Assembly (NCBI GenBank): GCA_017411385.1
Contig: JAFQQF010000006.1
Location: 114,161-178,160, forward strand
Source of the DNA: Ruminococcus sp.
GTDB lineage: Bacteria > Bacillota > Clostridia > Oscillospirales > Acutalibacteraceae
DNA length: 64,000 nt
Reading direction: 5' to 3'
Shown: positions 28,594-36,675 of the stretch, piece after piece
Position numbering within the stretch: position 1 is the first letter of the stretch
How the letters are laid out: every line of letters begins with the position of its first letter
Notes under the pieces: model-generated
Seen by the model: only the letters and a program-made list of their open reading frames with translations
Database searches by the model: none
Told to the model about the DNA's origin: nothing
Translations under genes and position numbers: made by a program

Positions 28594-28633
28594 AAGCCCC
28601 CGATTTCTTTTTTAGAAATCGGGGGCTTGGTTT
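28594..28633. terminator. Terminator between convergent genes
   Basis: AAGCCCCCGATTTCT at 28594-28608, five-T loop, complement at 28614-28628, then GGTTTTT. Serves the sigma operon on the plus strand and may also stop folT transcripts arriving on the other strand. Confidence 0.88.
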
Positions 28634-29191
28634 TTATCCTTTGATTTTAATTATCCGCCTGAGCACTACCTTTGCAAAGAAGTACACAAGTGCTGTTTCA
28701 ATGGGGAGAGCAATCAGACATTTTATTGCTCTGGTGCCTGCCATCACCCAGAAAGCCTTGTTGTATTGAATGTATAGCCACAAGGAGCCTAAAGGTACTT
28801 CTACAGCAAAGTTTATGAGGATTTCGCAGATGATGAGTTTAAGCAGGAGCTTTCCGTCTGCTTTGTAAAGAAACAGTCCATACAGCAGTCCTGCAAGCAT
28901 TCCGTTTAAGGTCCAGCCGAAGAAGTATCCGCCCATAGGTGCCAGCATAAAGCTTATTATATCTCCAAGTCCTCCCACAATCATACCGCATACAGGACCT
29001 AAAAGCATAGATGCAATAGCAACAGGCAGAAAGGCAAAACCTACCTTAGCATTGGGCGTAATTGCAAGGGAGAAGTTTGCGAAGTAGCCTATTACTACCC
29101 TGAGTGCCAACATCATTGCACATATAGATATGTTTTTTACACTTGAAAGCTCCTGTGCCGAGCTTCTGAATTTTTGAGTCAAACAGTTCAT
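28634..29191 (-). CDS. folT: Folate-specific ECF transporter S component
   Basis: 185 residues with about six membrane segments; contains the S-component pattern KVGFAFLPVAIASMLLGPV and a glycine-rich stretch GGLGDIISFMLAPMGGYFFG as in the folate family. It captures folates and works with the EcfA-EcfA'-EcfT motor, whose genes are at 44.1-46.6 kb. Specificity is supported by the THF riboswitch directly upstream. A GTG lies five codons earlier, but its bases form the AAGTGAGG ribosome site for the ATG at 29191, so that is the start. Confidence 0.9.
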   Translation of the reverse strand: MNCLTQKFRSSAQELSSVKNISICAMMLALRVVIGYFANFSLAITPNAKVGFAFLPVAIASMLLGPVCGMIVGGLGDIISFMLAPMGGYFFGWTLNGMLAGLLYGLFLYKADGKLLLKLIICEILINFAVEVPLGSLWLYIQYNKAFWVMAGTRAIKCLIALPIETALVYFFAKVVLRRIIKIKG

Positions 29192-29230
29192 TTGTATAAG
29201 CCTCACTTAGGTTATACGCCGTTTGCAAAA

Positions 29231-29261
29231 GAAAAAAGGACAGATCCCAGAGGCTCTGTCC
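29231..29261 (-). terminator. Regulated terminator of the folT leader
   Basis: On the minus strand GGACAGA and TCTGTCC arms (29255-29261 and 29238-29244) are followed by six U. Lies between the THF aptamer and folT, so folate binding probably favours termination. Confidence 0.85.
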
Positions 29262-29278
29262 CAAAGTTCTTCATAAAC

Positions 29279-29382
29279 AGCGGGATGCGAAAGCTGTACC
29301 GCAGATTTTGTTTTATCAAAATCCTTCGTCATGCAGGCAACTCCCCGTCCCGCAGGCACTTCACGCACAGCTTCTACTCTGT
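29279..29382 (-). promoter_or_regulatory. Tetrahydrofolate (THF) riboswitch
   Basis: Read on the minus strand the leader has AGAGTAG, GTGCGTGAAGTGCC, a GGGAC segment, GACGAAGG, GCGGTACAGC and the closing GCATCCCGCT, matching the THF-I aptamer consensus in order. The last arm pairs with the GCGGGAC segment as the known long-range contact. It sits upstream of folT, the usual target. Confidence 0.9.
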
Positions 29383-29391
29383 AATGTTAAT

Positions 29392-29419
29392 ATTATATCA
29401 CGTGTGTTGAATTTGTCAA
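29392..29419 (-). promoter_or_regulatory. Promoter for folT leader
   Basis: Minus strand: TTGACA (29414-29419), 16 bases, TATAAT (29392-29397). Both boxes are perfect consensus; transcription would start about 10 bases before the THF aptamer. The -35 box overlaps the 3' end of ribU. Confidence 0.88.
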
Positions 29420-30039
29420 TTCAGACCTTTAATCAGTACGCTCAAAGGCTTGTAGATGAATACTGTAATCACAGAAACAACAAAAGCTTTGATAAGGTTA
29501 AAGGGCAGAACACAAACAAGACAGAAATCAAACATACTGTCCACAAAGGGGAAAATAGCAGTACCCATCTGGATGATTGTATCAACCGGCATATTGAAGG
29601 CTGTTGCATACAGAGGAATCATTACAAAAGCATTCAGGAAGGTTGCAAGTATTGACATAAGCAAACCACCCACAACAAGAGAAATAACAGCTCTGCCTTT
29701 TGTTTTCTTGCTTCTGTAGATAAGAGCAGCAGGAACAACATAGATACAACCGAGCACAAAGTTTGAAAGTTCACCAATACCCATAGTCGGGTTTGCAGGG
29801 TTTACAATAAGCATAACAAGGCTTTTGATTAACTCTATGATAACACCTGCCACAGGGCCCATAGCAAAACCGCCGATAAGAGCGGGCAGGTCAGATACAT
29901 TGAATCTGTAAAAGCTCGGTGCAATAAAGGTAGGGAACTCAAGGTAAGTGAGTATAATTGCACAGGCAGACAGCATAGCACAGCTTACTATGTTTCTGGT
30001 TGTAAAGATTTTTTTGTTGCTTTTTGTTGTTTCGCTCAT
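29416..30039 (-). CDS. ribU: Riboflavin-specific ECF transporter S component
   Basis: 207 residues, about six membrane segments. The RibU pattern is visible: FRFNVSDLPALIGGFAMGP-like sequence (here FYRFNVSDLPALIGGFAMGP) and PTMGIGELSNFVLGC. Imports riboflavin using the shared ECF motor. The FMN riboswitch upstream makes the specificity secure. GGGGGAAC precedes the ATG. It ends just before the folT promoter, so the two S genes are separate transcription units. Confidence 0.94.
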   Translation of the reverse strand: MSETTKSNKKIFTTRNIVSCAMLSACAIILTYLEFPTFIAPSFYRFNVSDLPALIGGFAMGPVAGVIIELIKSLVMLIVNPANPTMGIGELSNFVLGCIYVVPAALIYRSKKTKGRAVISLVVGGLLMSILATFLNAFVMIPLYATAFNMPVDTIIQMGTAIFPFVDSMFDFCLVCVLPFNLIKAFVVSVITVFIYKPLSVLIKGLN

Positions 30040-30059
30040 AATGCAAGTTCCCCCTTAAT

Positions 30060-30087
30060 AAAATAATCCCTGCGAAATCCGCAGGGA
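30060..30087 (-). terminator. Hairpin between FMN aptamer and ribU
   Basis: Minus strand TCCCTGCG, five-base loop, CGCAGGGA (30067-30087), then TTATTTTATT. Likely the expression-platform terminator of the FMN riboswitch, though the U-tract is interrupted; it also lies close to the ribosome site. Confidence 0.7.
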
Positions 30088-30146
30088 CTGAGCTTTTTGA
30101 TAAGATGCAAGATTAATTATGAGATGATATAAAAATCTTGCCTTCC

Positions 30147-30265
30147 ATCTTTTCTCATCCGGACTATACCGTCGGCACAGGACTCAAACCTGTTCGGCAA
30201 AGTGCAGTAAAACTTTGCTTGCGGGCTATACCGCCGGTGGGGATTTTCACCCCGCCTCAAAGACT
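30147..30265 (-). promoter_or_regulatory. FMN riboswitch (RFN element)
   Basis: Minus strand shows the near invariant RFN blocks: GAGGCGGGGTGAAAATCCCC, ACCGGCGGTATAGCCCGC, GAGTCCTGTGCCGACGGTA and AGTCCGGATGAGA. Located upstream of ribU. Flavin binding should switch off uptake. Confidence 0.97.
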
Positions 30266-30273
30266 TCTAATAT

Positions 30274-30302
30274 ATATTATTACTCAAAAGAATATTTGTC
30301 AA
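30274..30302 (-). promoter_or_regulatory. Promoter for ribU leader
   Basis: Minus strand TTGACA (30297-30302), 17 bases, TAATAT (30274-30279), ending about ten bases before the FMN aptamer. Confidence 0.85.
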
Positions 30303-30344
30303 TAGTTTTTAAATAAATCAGGGCACCGCAAGCCTCAAAGGTAG

Positions 30345-30412
30345 CAGTCAGTTAAGCTGACTGAGAAATTAACAGAACAAAAAACAAGCCCTGCATTATC
30401 TGCAAGGCTTGT
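30345..30412 (-). terminator. Terminator at the end of licD, plus a second hairpin
   Basis: Minus strand: ACAAGCC-TGCA arms (30384-30412, one mismatch) followed by five or six U. The stem overlaps the last codons of licD. Beyond it CAGTCAG/CTGACTG (30345-30363) forms another hairpin with no U-run. Confidence 0.78.
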
Positions 30413-31244
30413 GAAGTTTAAGTTCGATTATGTCGTGGTGGGGAATTCTCTTTTCTTCCGGAGGAAGCTCCATATAATTCCCAAAAGGAATTTTTAAGTA
30501 TTCGTCGTAATTCTTCATAGCAAGGAAGTTTCTGCCTTCAAACTCAAGCTCTGTGGTACCATCCTCATAAATGTGTCGGGGATATACTTTCTTCATAAAG
30601 TAAAAACCTGCACAAAGCTCAGCCACGTTACTGCTCTCATAAAAATCATAGCGTGTCATTCGCTTTTCAGCATATCGCCAGATTTTGTATCTTGTCTTGT
30701 GACTTCTGAAAATCGACAGCAGAGTCTTGCTTCCAAAAGAGAGTAATCTGCCTTGGTTTTTCGGAACAATCTGAGAACGGAAAAGAGAGTAAACCATAGT
30801 CCAGAAGTACTGAATATATCGTGCTGCCTTACCCTCGGCAAGTCCGTCAATGGGGAAGATGTCAAGGGGGAGTCCGTGGGGCATCTGAAGGTCTTTTTGG
30901 TATTCCTTAATAAGCGTGTGGTCGGTGTCGCTTATAACTGCAAAGATATTTCCTGAGTAGCTCTCTATGTCAGAGTCATCCACAAGCACATATCTTTCGC
31001 TTGGGTTTTCCTGCCTGTAAAGCTCAAGAAATCTTTCGTAGTCAGGTCTTGGCATCAGTACGTCAGCGTCATCATCCCAAGGAATGAAGCCTTTGTTCCT
31101 TAATGCACCTATAAGGCAACCGCCGCACAGATAATATGTAAGTCCGTTACGTCTGCAAAACTCATCAAAAAACACAAGTCCGTCAAGCTCGCAAAGCTGA
31201 AGTTCTCTTAGTTCTTCAGGTGTAAGTTTTAATGTTTCCGACAT
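30396..31244 (-). CDS. LicD family protein (nucleotidyltransferase-like)
   Basis: 282 residues. The LicD core is clear: YYLCGGCLIGALRNKGFIPW followed by DDDADVLMPR, giving the metal-binding Asp pair. Family members add phosphocholine or other phospho-substituents to surface polysaccharides or teichoic acids; the substrate here cannot be read. The frame extends 13 codons upstream across the glycosyltransferase stop; the ATG at 31244, five bases after that stop, is more likely. Last gene of a four-gene minus-strand operon. Confidence 0.88.
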   Translation of the reverse strand: MSETLKLTPEELRELQLCELDGLVFFDEFCRRNGLTYYLCGGCLIGALRNKGFIPWDDDADVLMPRPDYERFLELYRQENPSERYVLVDDSDIESYSGNIFAVISDTDHTLIKEYQKDLQMPHGLPLDIFPIDGLAEGKAARYIQYFWTMVYSLFRSQIVPKNQGRLLSFGSKTLLSIFRSHKTRYKIWRYAEKRMTRYDFYESSNVAELCAGFYFMKKVYPRHIYEDGTTELEFEGRNFLAMKNYDEYLKIPFGNYMELPPEEKRIPHHDIIELKLHKPCR

Positions 31245-31248
31245 AGAA

Positions 31249-32337
31249 TCACCCGATTGCATCTTCTGCCTTGTCAGGCTCACGTCTGTTATTTATCATA
31301 GTCTGACGTACTTCTTCAATACGCTCATAGGGAGCTTTGCCAAGCTTATGCTTCCAGAAGGGCATTTTAATAAGTCCCACAAATGTGCCCACACCGTATG
31401 CAATGTGCAGTATGGGGAATAGCACAGGAAGCAAAAAGAACTGAGGCTTAATTTTCTTGGTCATAAAGCATCCTACTGTGTTTGTAAAATCAAACATTGC
31501 GTATGCAAGTATAAGGAACATAAGGGGATAAAGATATCCGAAGCAGGCAATAACCGTGAACAGAATAAGTGCCATAAGGAAGGCAAAGGGAACAAAGTGG
31601 AAGTAGGAAAGACAACCTCTGCAAACGCCGAAGGTAAGTCCTATCCAGTATCCGTTGCCGTATTTCTGCTTAATCATATGTCGCAGGGTGTTTCTTGTGT
31701 GCTGGAAAGAGATGATGTCAGGGCAGCTGCACATCTTGTAGCCCGCCTCACGGATTCTGTAGTGAAGCTCGTTGTCTTCGGTTCTGCCAAGGGATTCGTT
31801 GAATCCACCAACTTTCTCAAAGACCTCGCGTCTGTATGCGGCGTGAAAAAGGGAATCGTGATATTCCTTTTTTTCTGTTGGGCGTCTGTACTCGGCAATA
31901 GAGCTTCCGAACAGGCTTTCCTCAGCGGCTAAGAGTGTCAGCTTCCAAGGGGTTTCGTTGTCAACAATATTGGGTCTGCCGCCGCCAACGATGTTTTCGC
32001 CTTCTTCAAGGTTGTCCACACATCTTCTGATGAAATCTCTGGGAATTTGTGCGTGGGCATCAATTCTGATGATAACGTCACCTGTAGCTTCGCACAAAGC
32101 ACAGTTCCAAGCACTTGCCTGATTGAGCTTTGTGTTGTTTGTGATGGCAACTCTTCTGAATTTGTAGTCGGTGTTTTTGAAATCCTCCATCATTGAGCGT
32201 GTGTTGTCTGTAGAATTACTGTCTACAAGCACAACCTCAATATCTTGATGAGGATAGGTCTGGTCGGCGATGTTGCGGAACAGTCCGTTGAGCACCTTTT
32301 CTTCGTTGTATGCAATTACGCATAGTGAAACCAACAT
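31249..32337 (-). CDS. Family 2 glycosyltransferase, membrane-attached
   Basis: 362 residues. GT-A fold N-terminus: VSLCVIAYNEE, VVLVDSNSTDNT and the metal motif in IRIDAHAQ; KVGGFNESLGRTEDNELHYR carries the ED base region. The C-terminal third has three or four membrane segments (HFVPFAFLMALILFTVIACF). Resembles ExoA-like succinoglycan transferases. With LicD it probably decorates a cell-surface glycan. It starts three bases after the preceding gene's stop. Confidence 0.9.
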   Translation of the reverse strand: MLVSLCVIAYNEEKVLNGLFRNIADQTYPHQDIEVVLVDSNSTDNTRSMMEDFKNTDYKFRRVAITNNTKLNQASAWNCALCEATGDVIIRIDAHAQIPRDFIRRCVDNLEEGENIVGGGRPNIVDNETPWKLTLLAAEESLFGSSIAEYRRPTEKKEYHDSLFHAAYRREVFEKVGGFNESLGRTEDNELHYRIREAGYKMCSCPDIISFQHTRNTLRHMIKQKYGNGYWIGLTFGVCRGCLSYFHFVPFAFLMALILFTVIACFGYLYPLMFLILAYAMFDFTNTVGCFMTKKIKPQFFLLPVLFPILHIAYGVGTFVGLIKMPFWKHKLGKAPYERIEEVRQTMINNRREPDKAEDAIG

Positions 32338-32340
32338 ATT

Positions 32341-33150
32341 TTACTCATCCTTGTTTTCTGATTGATAATGCAGAGCGATTATCCATTTTGCTGATGTTGA
32401 AAGGCAAGTTAAAGCATAGGGTAAAACAAACAGACAAGGGATAATCAGGATACAGGAAAGTATCCATGGAAAAAGGGATAAAATCAGTTTCATAACACTG
32501 TCTTTGAATCTTTCCATATAAGCTTTAGACAGTGTGCAAAGCTCTCTTATGCCAAGATTTTCGTTCTCAAAATAGAGAAAAAAGCTAAGAAAATATTTTA
32601 CGCTAAGCCTTGCAAATAGAAGTATACCGCCAAAAATCAAGGCGTAAACTATAAAATAACATAAATTGTCAAAAAAAGCAAGCTTATCTTTTTCTGCTGT
32701 AGCATCAGTCAGAAGGACGTACCCTATGTATGATGGCAGAAAGCTCACAGCCGCCTGCCAAAGACAACGTACTCCTACACCAAAAAACACACCCAGTGAA
32801 CGGAAATACTTTGCGCCTTTGTAGTAAAAAAGCTCAGAAAACTCTATTTCATTGTTCTTGGTCATAAGGTAGAAAAGCCTTAATGCTCCCATAACAAGAG
32901 GGATAAGCAGTACAATTCCTGGCAGTATAAGTGCATTCAAAAAGTAGCCTTGGGTGTAAGCCTCCACATCTATAATTTGCTGAAGCTCAAATTCGTTAAA
33001 CAAAGCCTCACACAGCAAATCAAGACTGGAAAGCAGGTAAATCATTACAATGAAAGCAGCAAATACCACAAGTATAACTGCAACTGCCATAGTCCAGTTG
33101 TTTGCAAGGGAGTTCTTTGCTTGTAATCTAATCTTTTTTTCCGGACTCAT
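32341..33150 (-). CDS. DUF975-like integral membrane protein
   Basis: 269 residues, about five or six membrane segments. The N-terminus IRLQAKNSLANNW just before TM1 is the hallmark of DUF975 proteins. Function unknown; they often sit with envelope genes. The open frame continues 97 codons upstream through the dipeptidase 3' end, but AGGAG before the ATG at 33150 sets the start. Tight spacing ties it to the glycosyltransferase. Confidence 0.75.
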   Translation of the reverse strand: MSPEKKIRLQAKNSLANNWTMAVAVILVVFAAFIVMIYLLSSLDLLCEALFNEFELQQIIDVEAYTQGYFLNALILPGIVLLIPLVMGALRLFYLMTKNNEIEFSELFYYKGAKYFRSLGVFFGVGVRCLWQAAVSFLPSYIGYVLLTDATAEKDKLAFFDNLCYFIVYALIFGGILLFARLSVKYFLSFFLYFENENLGIRELCTLSKAYMERFKDSVMKLILSLFPWILSCILIIPCLFVLPYALTCLSTSAKWIIALHYQSENKDE

Positions 33151-33184
33151 AACAAAATCTCCTGTGATTTTGAGTTTTAGCAGA

Positions 33185-34546
33185 TTACTCTGCGGTATAC
33201 ATTCTGTACATTGCTTCAAGGCAAATCTGAGCGTGCTTGAAGAAGCTTTCCTCGTTAATACCCTCGTTTGAGTTGTGAAGCCTTGCATCCTCACCGGGGA
33301 ACACAGGACCGAAGGCAACACCGTTGCCTCCAAGCTTTCTGGCATAGGTTCCGCCACCTGTGGAGTACATAAGAGGCTCTTCGCCCATAACTTCCTTGTA
33401 GGCTTCCTTAAGAATACCGATAACAGGCTTTGTATCATCAAGGCACAGAGGCAGGGTGTGAGAGAGAATTTTTACCTCTACGTTTTCAAGCTCAGCAGCC
33501 TTTTTAACTCGTCTTATCAGCTCCTTGCCGCCAAAGGTAACAGGATAACGGATGTCAATGGTAGCCTTTGCCTGAGTTTCGTCAATACAGATGGTTGAAA
33601 GACAAGCAGTAAGAGCACCTGACTGGGAATCACGCATCTTCATTCCGAGAGATGTGCCGTCGGATTCCAGCTTAATATGAGTGGATATGAAAGTGCAAAG
33701 GTCGCCTAAAGCTTCCAAAGAGAAGTTGGAAGCCAGCAAGTCCACAAGCTCCAGAATAGCGTTAAGGCCAAGGTGTGGCTCACAGGCGTGAGCAGCCTTA
33801 CCACGGCTTTTAATCATCAAACCGTCAATGGTGTAGCAGAACTCAAAGTCACCGTTTTTTGCATCAGCAAGACGCATAAGCTGGTTGTCGTCGTTTTCGT
33901 TGCAGTAAAGCAGACAGTAGGCTTTATCAGGTACGGCGTTTGTGGCAGTACCGCCCTTGAACTCTGTAAGCAGTGAGTGGTTTTGGTTTTTAGAGCTGAT
34001 TTCAAGCTGAAGAATACCCTTTTCGGCCGCACAGATTCCGTAGCCTGAATCGGGAGTAAAGGACATATCAGGCATAGCTTCCTTTGCAAAGTAAGCAACA
34101 ACGTCTGTCATTCCAACCTCTTCGTCGGTACCAAAAATTGCTCTTAGTGTGTTTTTACCAACAACTCCTTCATCCTTAAGGATTTTTAAGCAGTAAAGAG
34201 TCAGAAGTGCCGCACCCTTATCGTCAGCAACACCACGGCCTAAAAGCATTCCGTTCTTTCTTGTCAGCTCAAAAGGCTCGCACTCCCAGTTTTCTCCTGC
34301 AGGTACAACGTCAAGGTGTGTAAGAGTAGCACAAAGCTTTCCGCCTTCGCCAAGCTGTGCGTGTCCTGCTTTGTTGTCAATGTTCTTTGTAACAAGTCCG
34401 AAGCTTTCAGCTTTTGCAAGCATCCAGTCAAGTGCTTCCTTGCACTTTGCGGGGCTCTCGGAATACACGGAGCGGATTTTGAGAAGCTCATCCAAATCTC
34501 TGAGAATATCGTCTTTATACTCAAGTATCTTTGCACCGAAATTCAT
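33185..34546 (-). CDS. pepV: M20 family dipeptidase (PepV-like)
   Basis: 453 residues. Zinc-dependent dipeptidase of the PepV/Sapep group: THLDVVPAGENW gives the first metal ligand, GRGVADDKGAALLTL the bridging Asp, and FGTDEEVGMTD the catalytic and metal Glu residues. The YSTGGGTYARKLG segment near the end is typical of PepV. The upstream 26 codons are AT-rich and non-coding; GGAGGT ahead of the ATG at 34546 marks the start. First gene of the operon to licD. Confidence 0.9.
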   Translation of the reverse strand: MNFGAKILEYKDDILRDLDELLKIRSVYSESPAKCKEALDWMLAKAESFGLVTKNIDNKAGHAQLGEGGKLCATLTHLDVVPAGENWECEPFELTRKNGMLLGRGVADDKGAALLTLYCLKILKDEGVVGKNTLRAIFGTDEEVGMTDVVAYFAKEAMPDMSFTPDSGYGICAAEKGILQLEISSKNQNHSLLTEFKGGTATNAVPDKAYCLLYCNENDDNQLMRLADAKNGDFEFCYTIDGLMIKSRGKAAHACEPHLGLNAILELVDLLASNFSLEALGDLCTFISTHIKLESDGTSLGMKMRDSQSGALTACLSTICIDETQAKATIDIRYPVTFGGKELIRRVKKAAELENVEVKILSHTLPLCLDDTKPVIGILKEAYKEVMGEEPLMYSTGGGTYARKLGGNGVAFGPVFPGEDARLHNSNEGINEESFFKHAQICLEAMYRMYTAE

Positions 34547-34681
34547 ATTTACCTCCATAATTTTTAGTAAAATATCTTTACCAAATTGCTTCTTTATTAT
34601 ATAATACTCTATATTATAACACATCTGTTTCTGAAATGCACTAATTATTTTGATTAAATTATTAATTAAGAGGTATATAAT

Positions 34682-35260
34682 ATGAGTAATTTTTTTGCAA
34701 TGCTTTCAAGAATGAAGTATATAAATCGCTGGGGACTTATGAACAACACCAGAGAAGAAAATATAAGTGAGCACAGCTTAGAGGTTGCCCTTCTTGCTCA
34801 TGCGCTTGTAACCATTGCAAACGAGCGTTTCGGGGCAAATCTTTCTGCAGACCGCGCGGCGGTAATGGGGATTTTCCACGATGCAGGAGAGATTATCACA
34901 GGCGATATGCCAACTCCCATCAAGTACTACAACGAAGATATTCGTACAGCTTATCAGCAGATAGAAAGGGTTTCCGAGCAAAGCCTGCTTTCAATGCTTC
35001 CTGAGGATTTACGCACAGTTTACGAGCCTTTGGTAGACTCCTCAAAAGCAGATATGGAGCTTTTGCCTTATGTTAAAGCAGCGGACAAGCTTTCGGCACT
35101 AATCAAGTGTATTTGTGAAATTAGAATGGGTAATACAGAGTTTGCAAAGGCTGAGCGTACAATCCGCGAGTCTTTGATGAATACCGAGCTGTCAGCACTC
35201 AGAGTTTTTATGGAGGAATTTTTGCCTTCATACGAGCTTACTTTGGATGAGCTTGACTGA
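34682..35260 (+). CDS. YfbR-type 5'-deoxynucleotidase (HD domain)
   Basis: 192 residues. HD phosphohydrolase with His31 (ISEHSLEVA), the His66-Asp67 pair (GIFHDAGEII) and GDMPTPIKYYN, all matching YfbR. It dephosphorylates deoxynucleoside monophosphates, including dUMP, so it could touch the thymidylate route, though the gene is not near thyX. AAGAGG lies ahead of the ATG. It is divergent from pepV, with 135 AT-rich bases between. Confidence 0.9.
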   Translation: MSNFFAMLSRMKYINRWGLMNNTREENISEHSLEVALLAHALVTIANERFGANLSADRAAVMGIFHDAGEIITGDMPTPIKYYNEDIRTAYQQIERVSEQSLLSMLPEDLRTVYEPLVDSSKADMELLPYVKAADKLSALIKCICEIRMGNTEFAKAERTIRESLMNTELSALRVFMEEFLPSYELTLDELD

Positions 35261-35370
35261 TTTTTGTGATGAAGATGTGAAAGTAATATGACAGTTTTCT
35301 AAAACATAAGACTTTCCTTTGTATATATCTACAAATCTTGTCGTTAATTCTGTATTGGAACAATAAAATA

Positions 35371-35407
35371 AAACCATAGGGGTATAATAACCTGTGGTTT
35401 GTTTTTC
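35371..35407 (+). promoter_or_regulatory. Palindrome enclosing a -10 box before the LCP genes
   Basis: AAACCATAGG (35371-35380) and CCTGTGGTTT (35391-35400) form an inverted repeat with one G-U pair; TATAAT lies in the loop at 35383-35388 and GTTTTTC follows. It may be a terminator for yfbR or an operator around a promoter; no good -35 box was found. Confidence 0.4.
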
Positions 35408-35432
35408 AGTATGGTTTTTGGAGGCTTAAACC

Positions 35433-36638
35433 ATGGCAGACAATAGAGATTATTTGGATGATTACGGCGACAATTACGGCTCTTCTCCCCGCAGAAGAAA
35501 GAACTACAGCTCCGATGAGGAATATCCCGTAACCGCCCGTTATACTCCGTATATCAACAACTACGGCGACGGCACAGAAGATAACTCTGACAGGGAGATT
35601 TATTCTCACAGCAAACCCAATGCACACAGCAGAGCAAAAAACAAAAAGAGCAGTCACAGCTTCAAAAAGCTTATCTGTGTTCTTCTTTCTCTTTTGCTTT
35701 TGTTTGCAGGCGGTGTCTGTCTTACCTTTTATTTTATATTAGAGCCTGTAAACTACGTTGAAATCGACAGCTCTGATGACTTCCTTTCATTTGATGAAAG
35801 TGCAGGGGAGCTTATGAGTGACTCAAAGGTTCTCAATATTATGCTTTTCGGTGTGGATGATGACTCCTCAGATTACGGCAGGAGTGATACAATGCTTCTG
35901 CTATCCGTTGACAACCGCCACAAGAAGCTCAAGATGACATCGTTTCAACGTGATACCTTCGTCTTTGTTCCTGATGCTGAGGACCCTTATTACACAAAGC
36001 TTACCAATGCCTTCAGCTATGGGGGAGTTCCCCTTGCTGTGAATACCATAGAAGCTAACTACGGCGTGCAGATAGACCGCTATGCTACCGTGAATTTTGA
36101 ATCCTTCAAAGCCATCATCGACATCTTGGGCGGTGTGGAGGTGGAGCTTTCTGACAGAGAAATCCTCTATATTAACTGCCAGATTGCTCAGAATAATCAG
36201 ACGGAATATCTGAATGCAGAAGCAGGGCTTGTCACCTTAAACGGTCAGCAGGCTCTCTGGTATGCCAGAAACCGCGGTGGCGATGTAATAAACGGTGTTG
36301 AGTTTTACGAAGGCACAGACTGGGACAGAACAGAGCGTCAGCGTAAGCTTCTCTCAGCCGTTATTGATGATATGAAATCTGCTTCTCCTGCGGAAATTCT
36401 CCGTATTGTTAACGAAGCAGGACCTCATATCACAACAAATCTGAAAAAGACAGAGATTGTGTCATTAGTGGCAAATTCTCTTACATATCTTCGCTACGAT
36501 ATAGAGCAATGCTCTATGCCTTCAGATGGAACTTGGGGGTATGAGGATAACTTTGCAGGCAATGTTATCTATGTGTATGATTGGGAGCAAACCCGATACG
36601 ACCTTAAAAAGTTTATCTATGAGGAGCATGCGGAATAA
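35433..36638 (+). CDS. LytR-CpsA-Psr (LCP) family protein 1
   Basis: 401 residues. Charged cytoplasmic tail of about 75 residues, one membrane segment (LICVLLSLLLLFAGGVCLTF), then the LCP domain: VLNIMLFGVDDD, GRSDTMLLLSVD, KMTSFQRDTFV and ALWYARNRGG with a later DRTERQRKLL. These enzymes attach wall polymers such as teichoic acids to peptidoglycan from undecaprenyl-linked donors. GGAGG precedes the ATG. Tandem paralogue with the next gene. Confidence 0.93.
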   Translation: MADNRDYLDDYGDNYGSSPRRRKNYSSDEEYPVTARYTPYINNYGDGTEDNSDREIYSHSKPNAHSRAKNKKSSHSFKKLICVLLSLLLLFAGGVCLTFYFILEPVNYVEIDSSDDFLSFDESAGELMSDSKVLNIMLFGVDDDSSDYGRSDTMLLLSVDNRHKKLKMTSFQRDTFVFVPDAEDPYYTKLTNAFSYGGVPLAVNTIEANYGVQIDRYATVNFESFKAIIDILGGVEVELSDREILYINCQIAQNNQTEYLNAEAGLVTLNGQQALWYARNRGGDVINGVEFYEGTDWDRTERQRKLLSAVIDDMKSASPAEILRIVNEAGPHITTNLKKTEIVSLVANSLTYLRYDIEQCSMPSDGTWGYEDNFAGNVIYVYDWEQTRYDLKKFIYEEHAE

Positions 36639-36675
36639 TCGTAAAAATCTACCTTTATAAAAAGGAGTGCAGTAT

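Noticed and set aside
29174-29655. Plus-strand frames across the folT leader and ribU end
   Set aside because: They are antisense to the riboswitch and ribU, with no domain or ribosome site.
33151-33441. Extended N-terminus of the DUF975-like protein
   Set aside because: It is an antisense-free overlap with the end of pepV in another frame and has no membrane or domain pattern.
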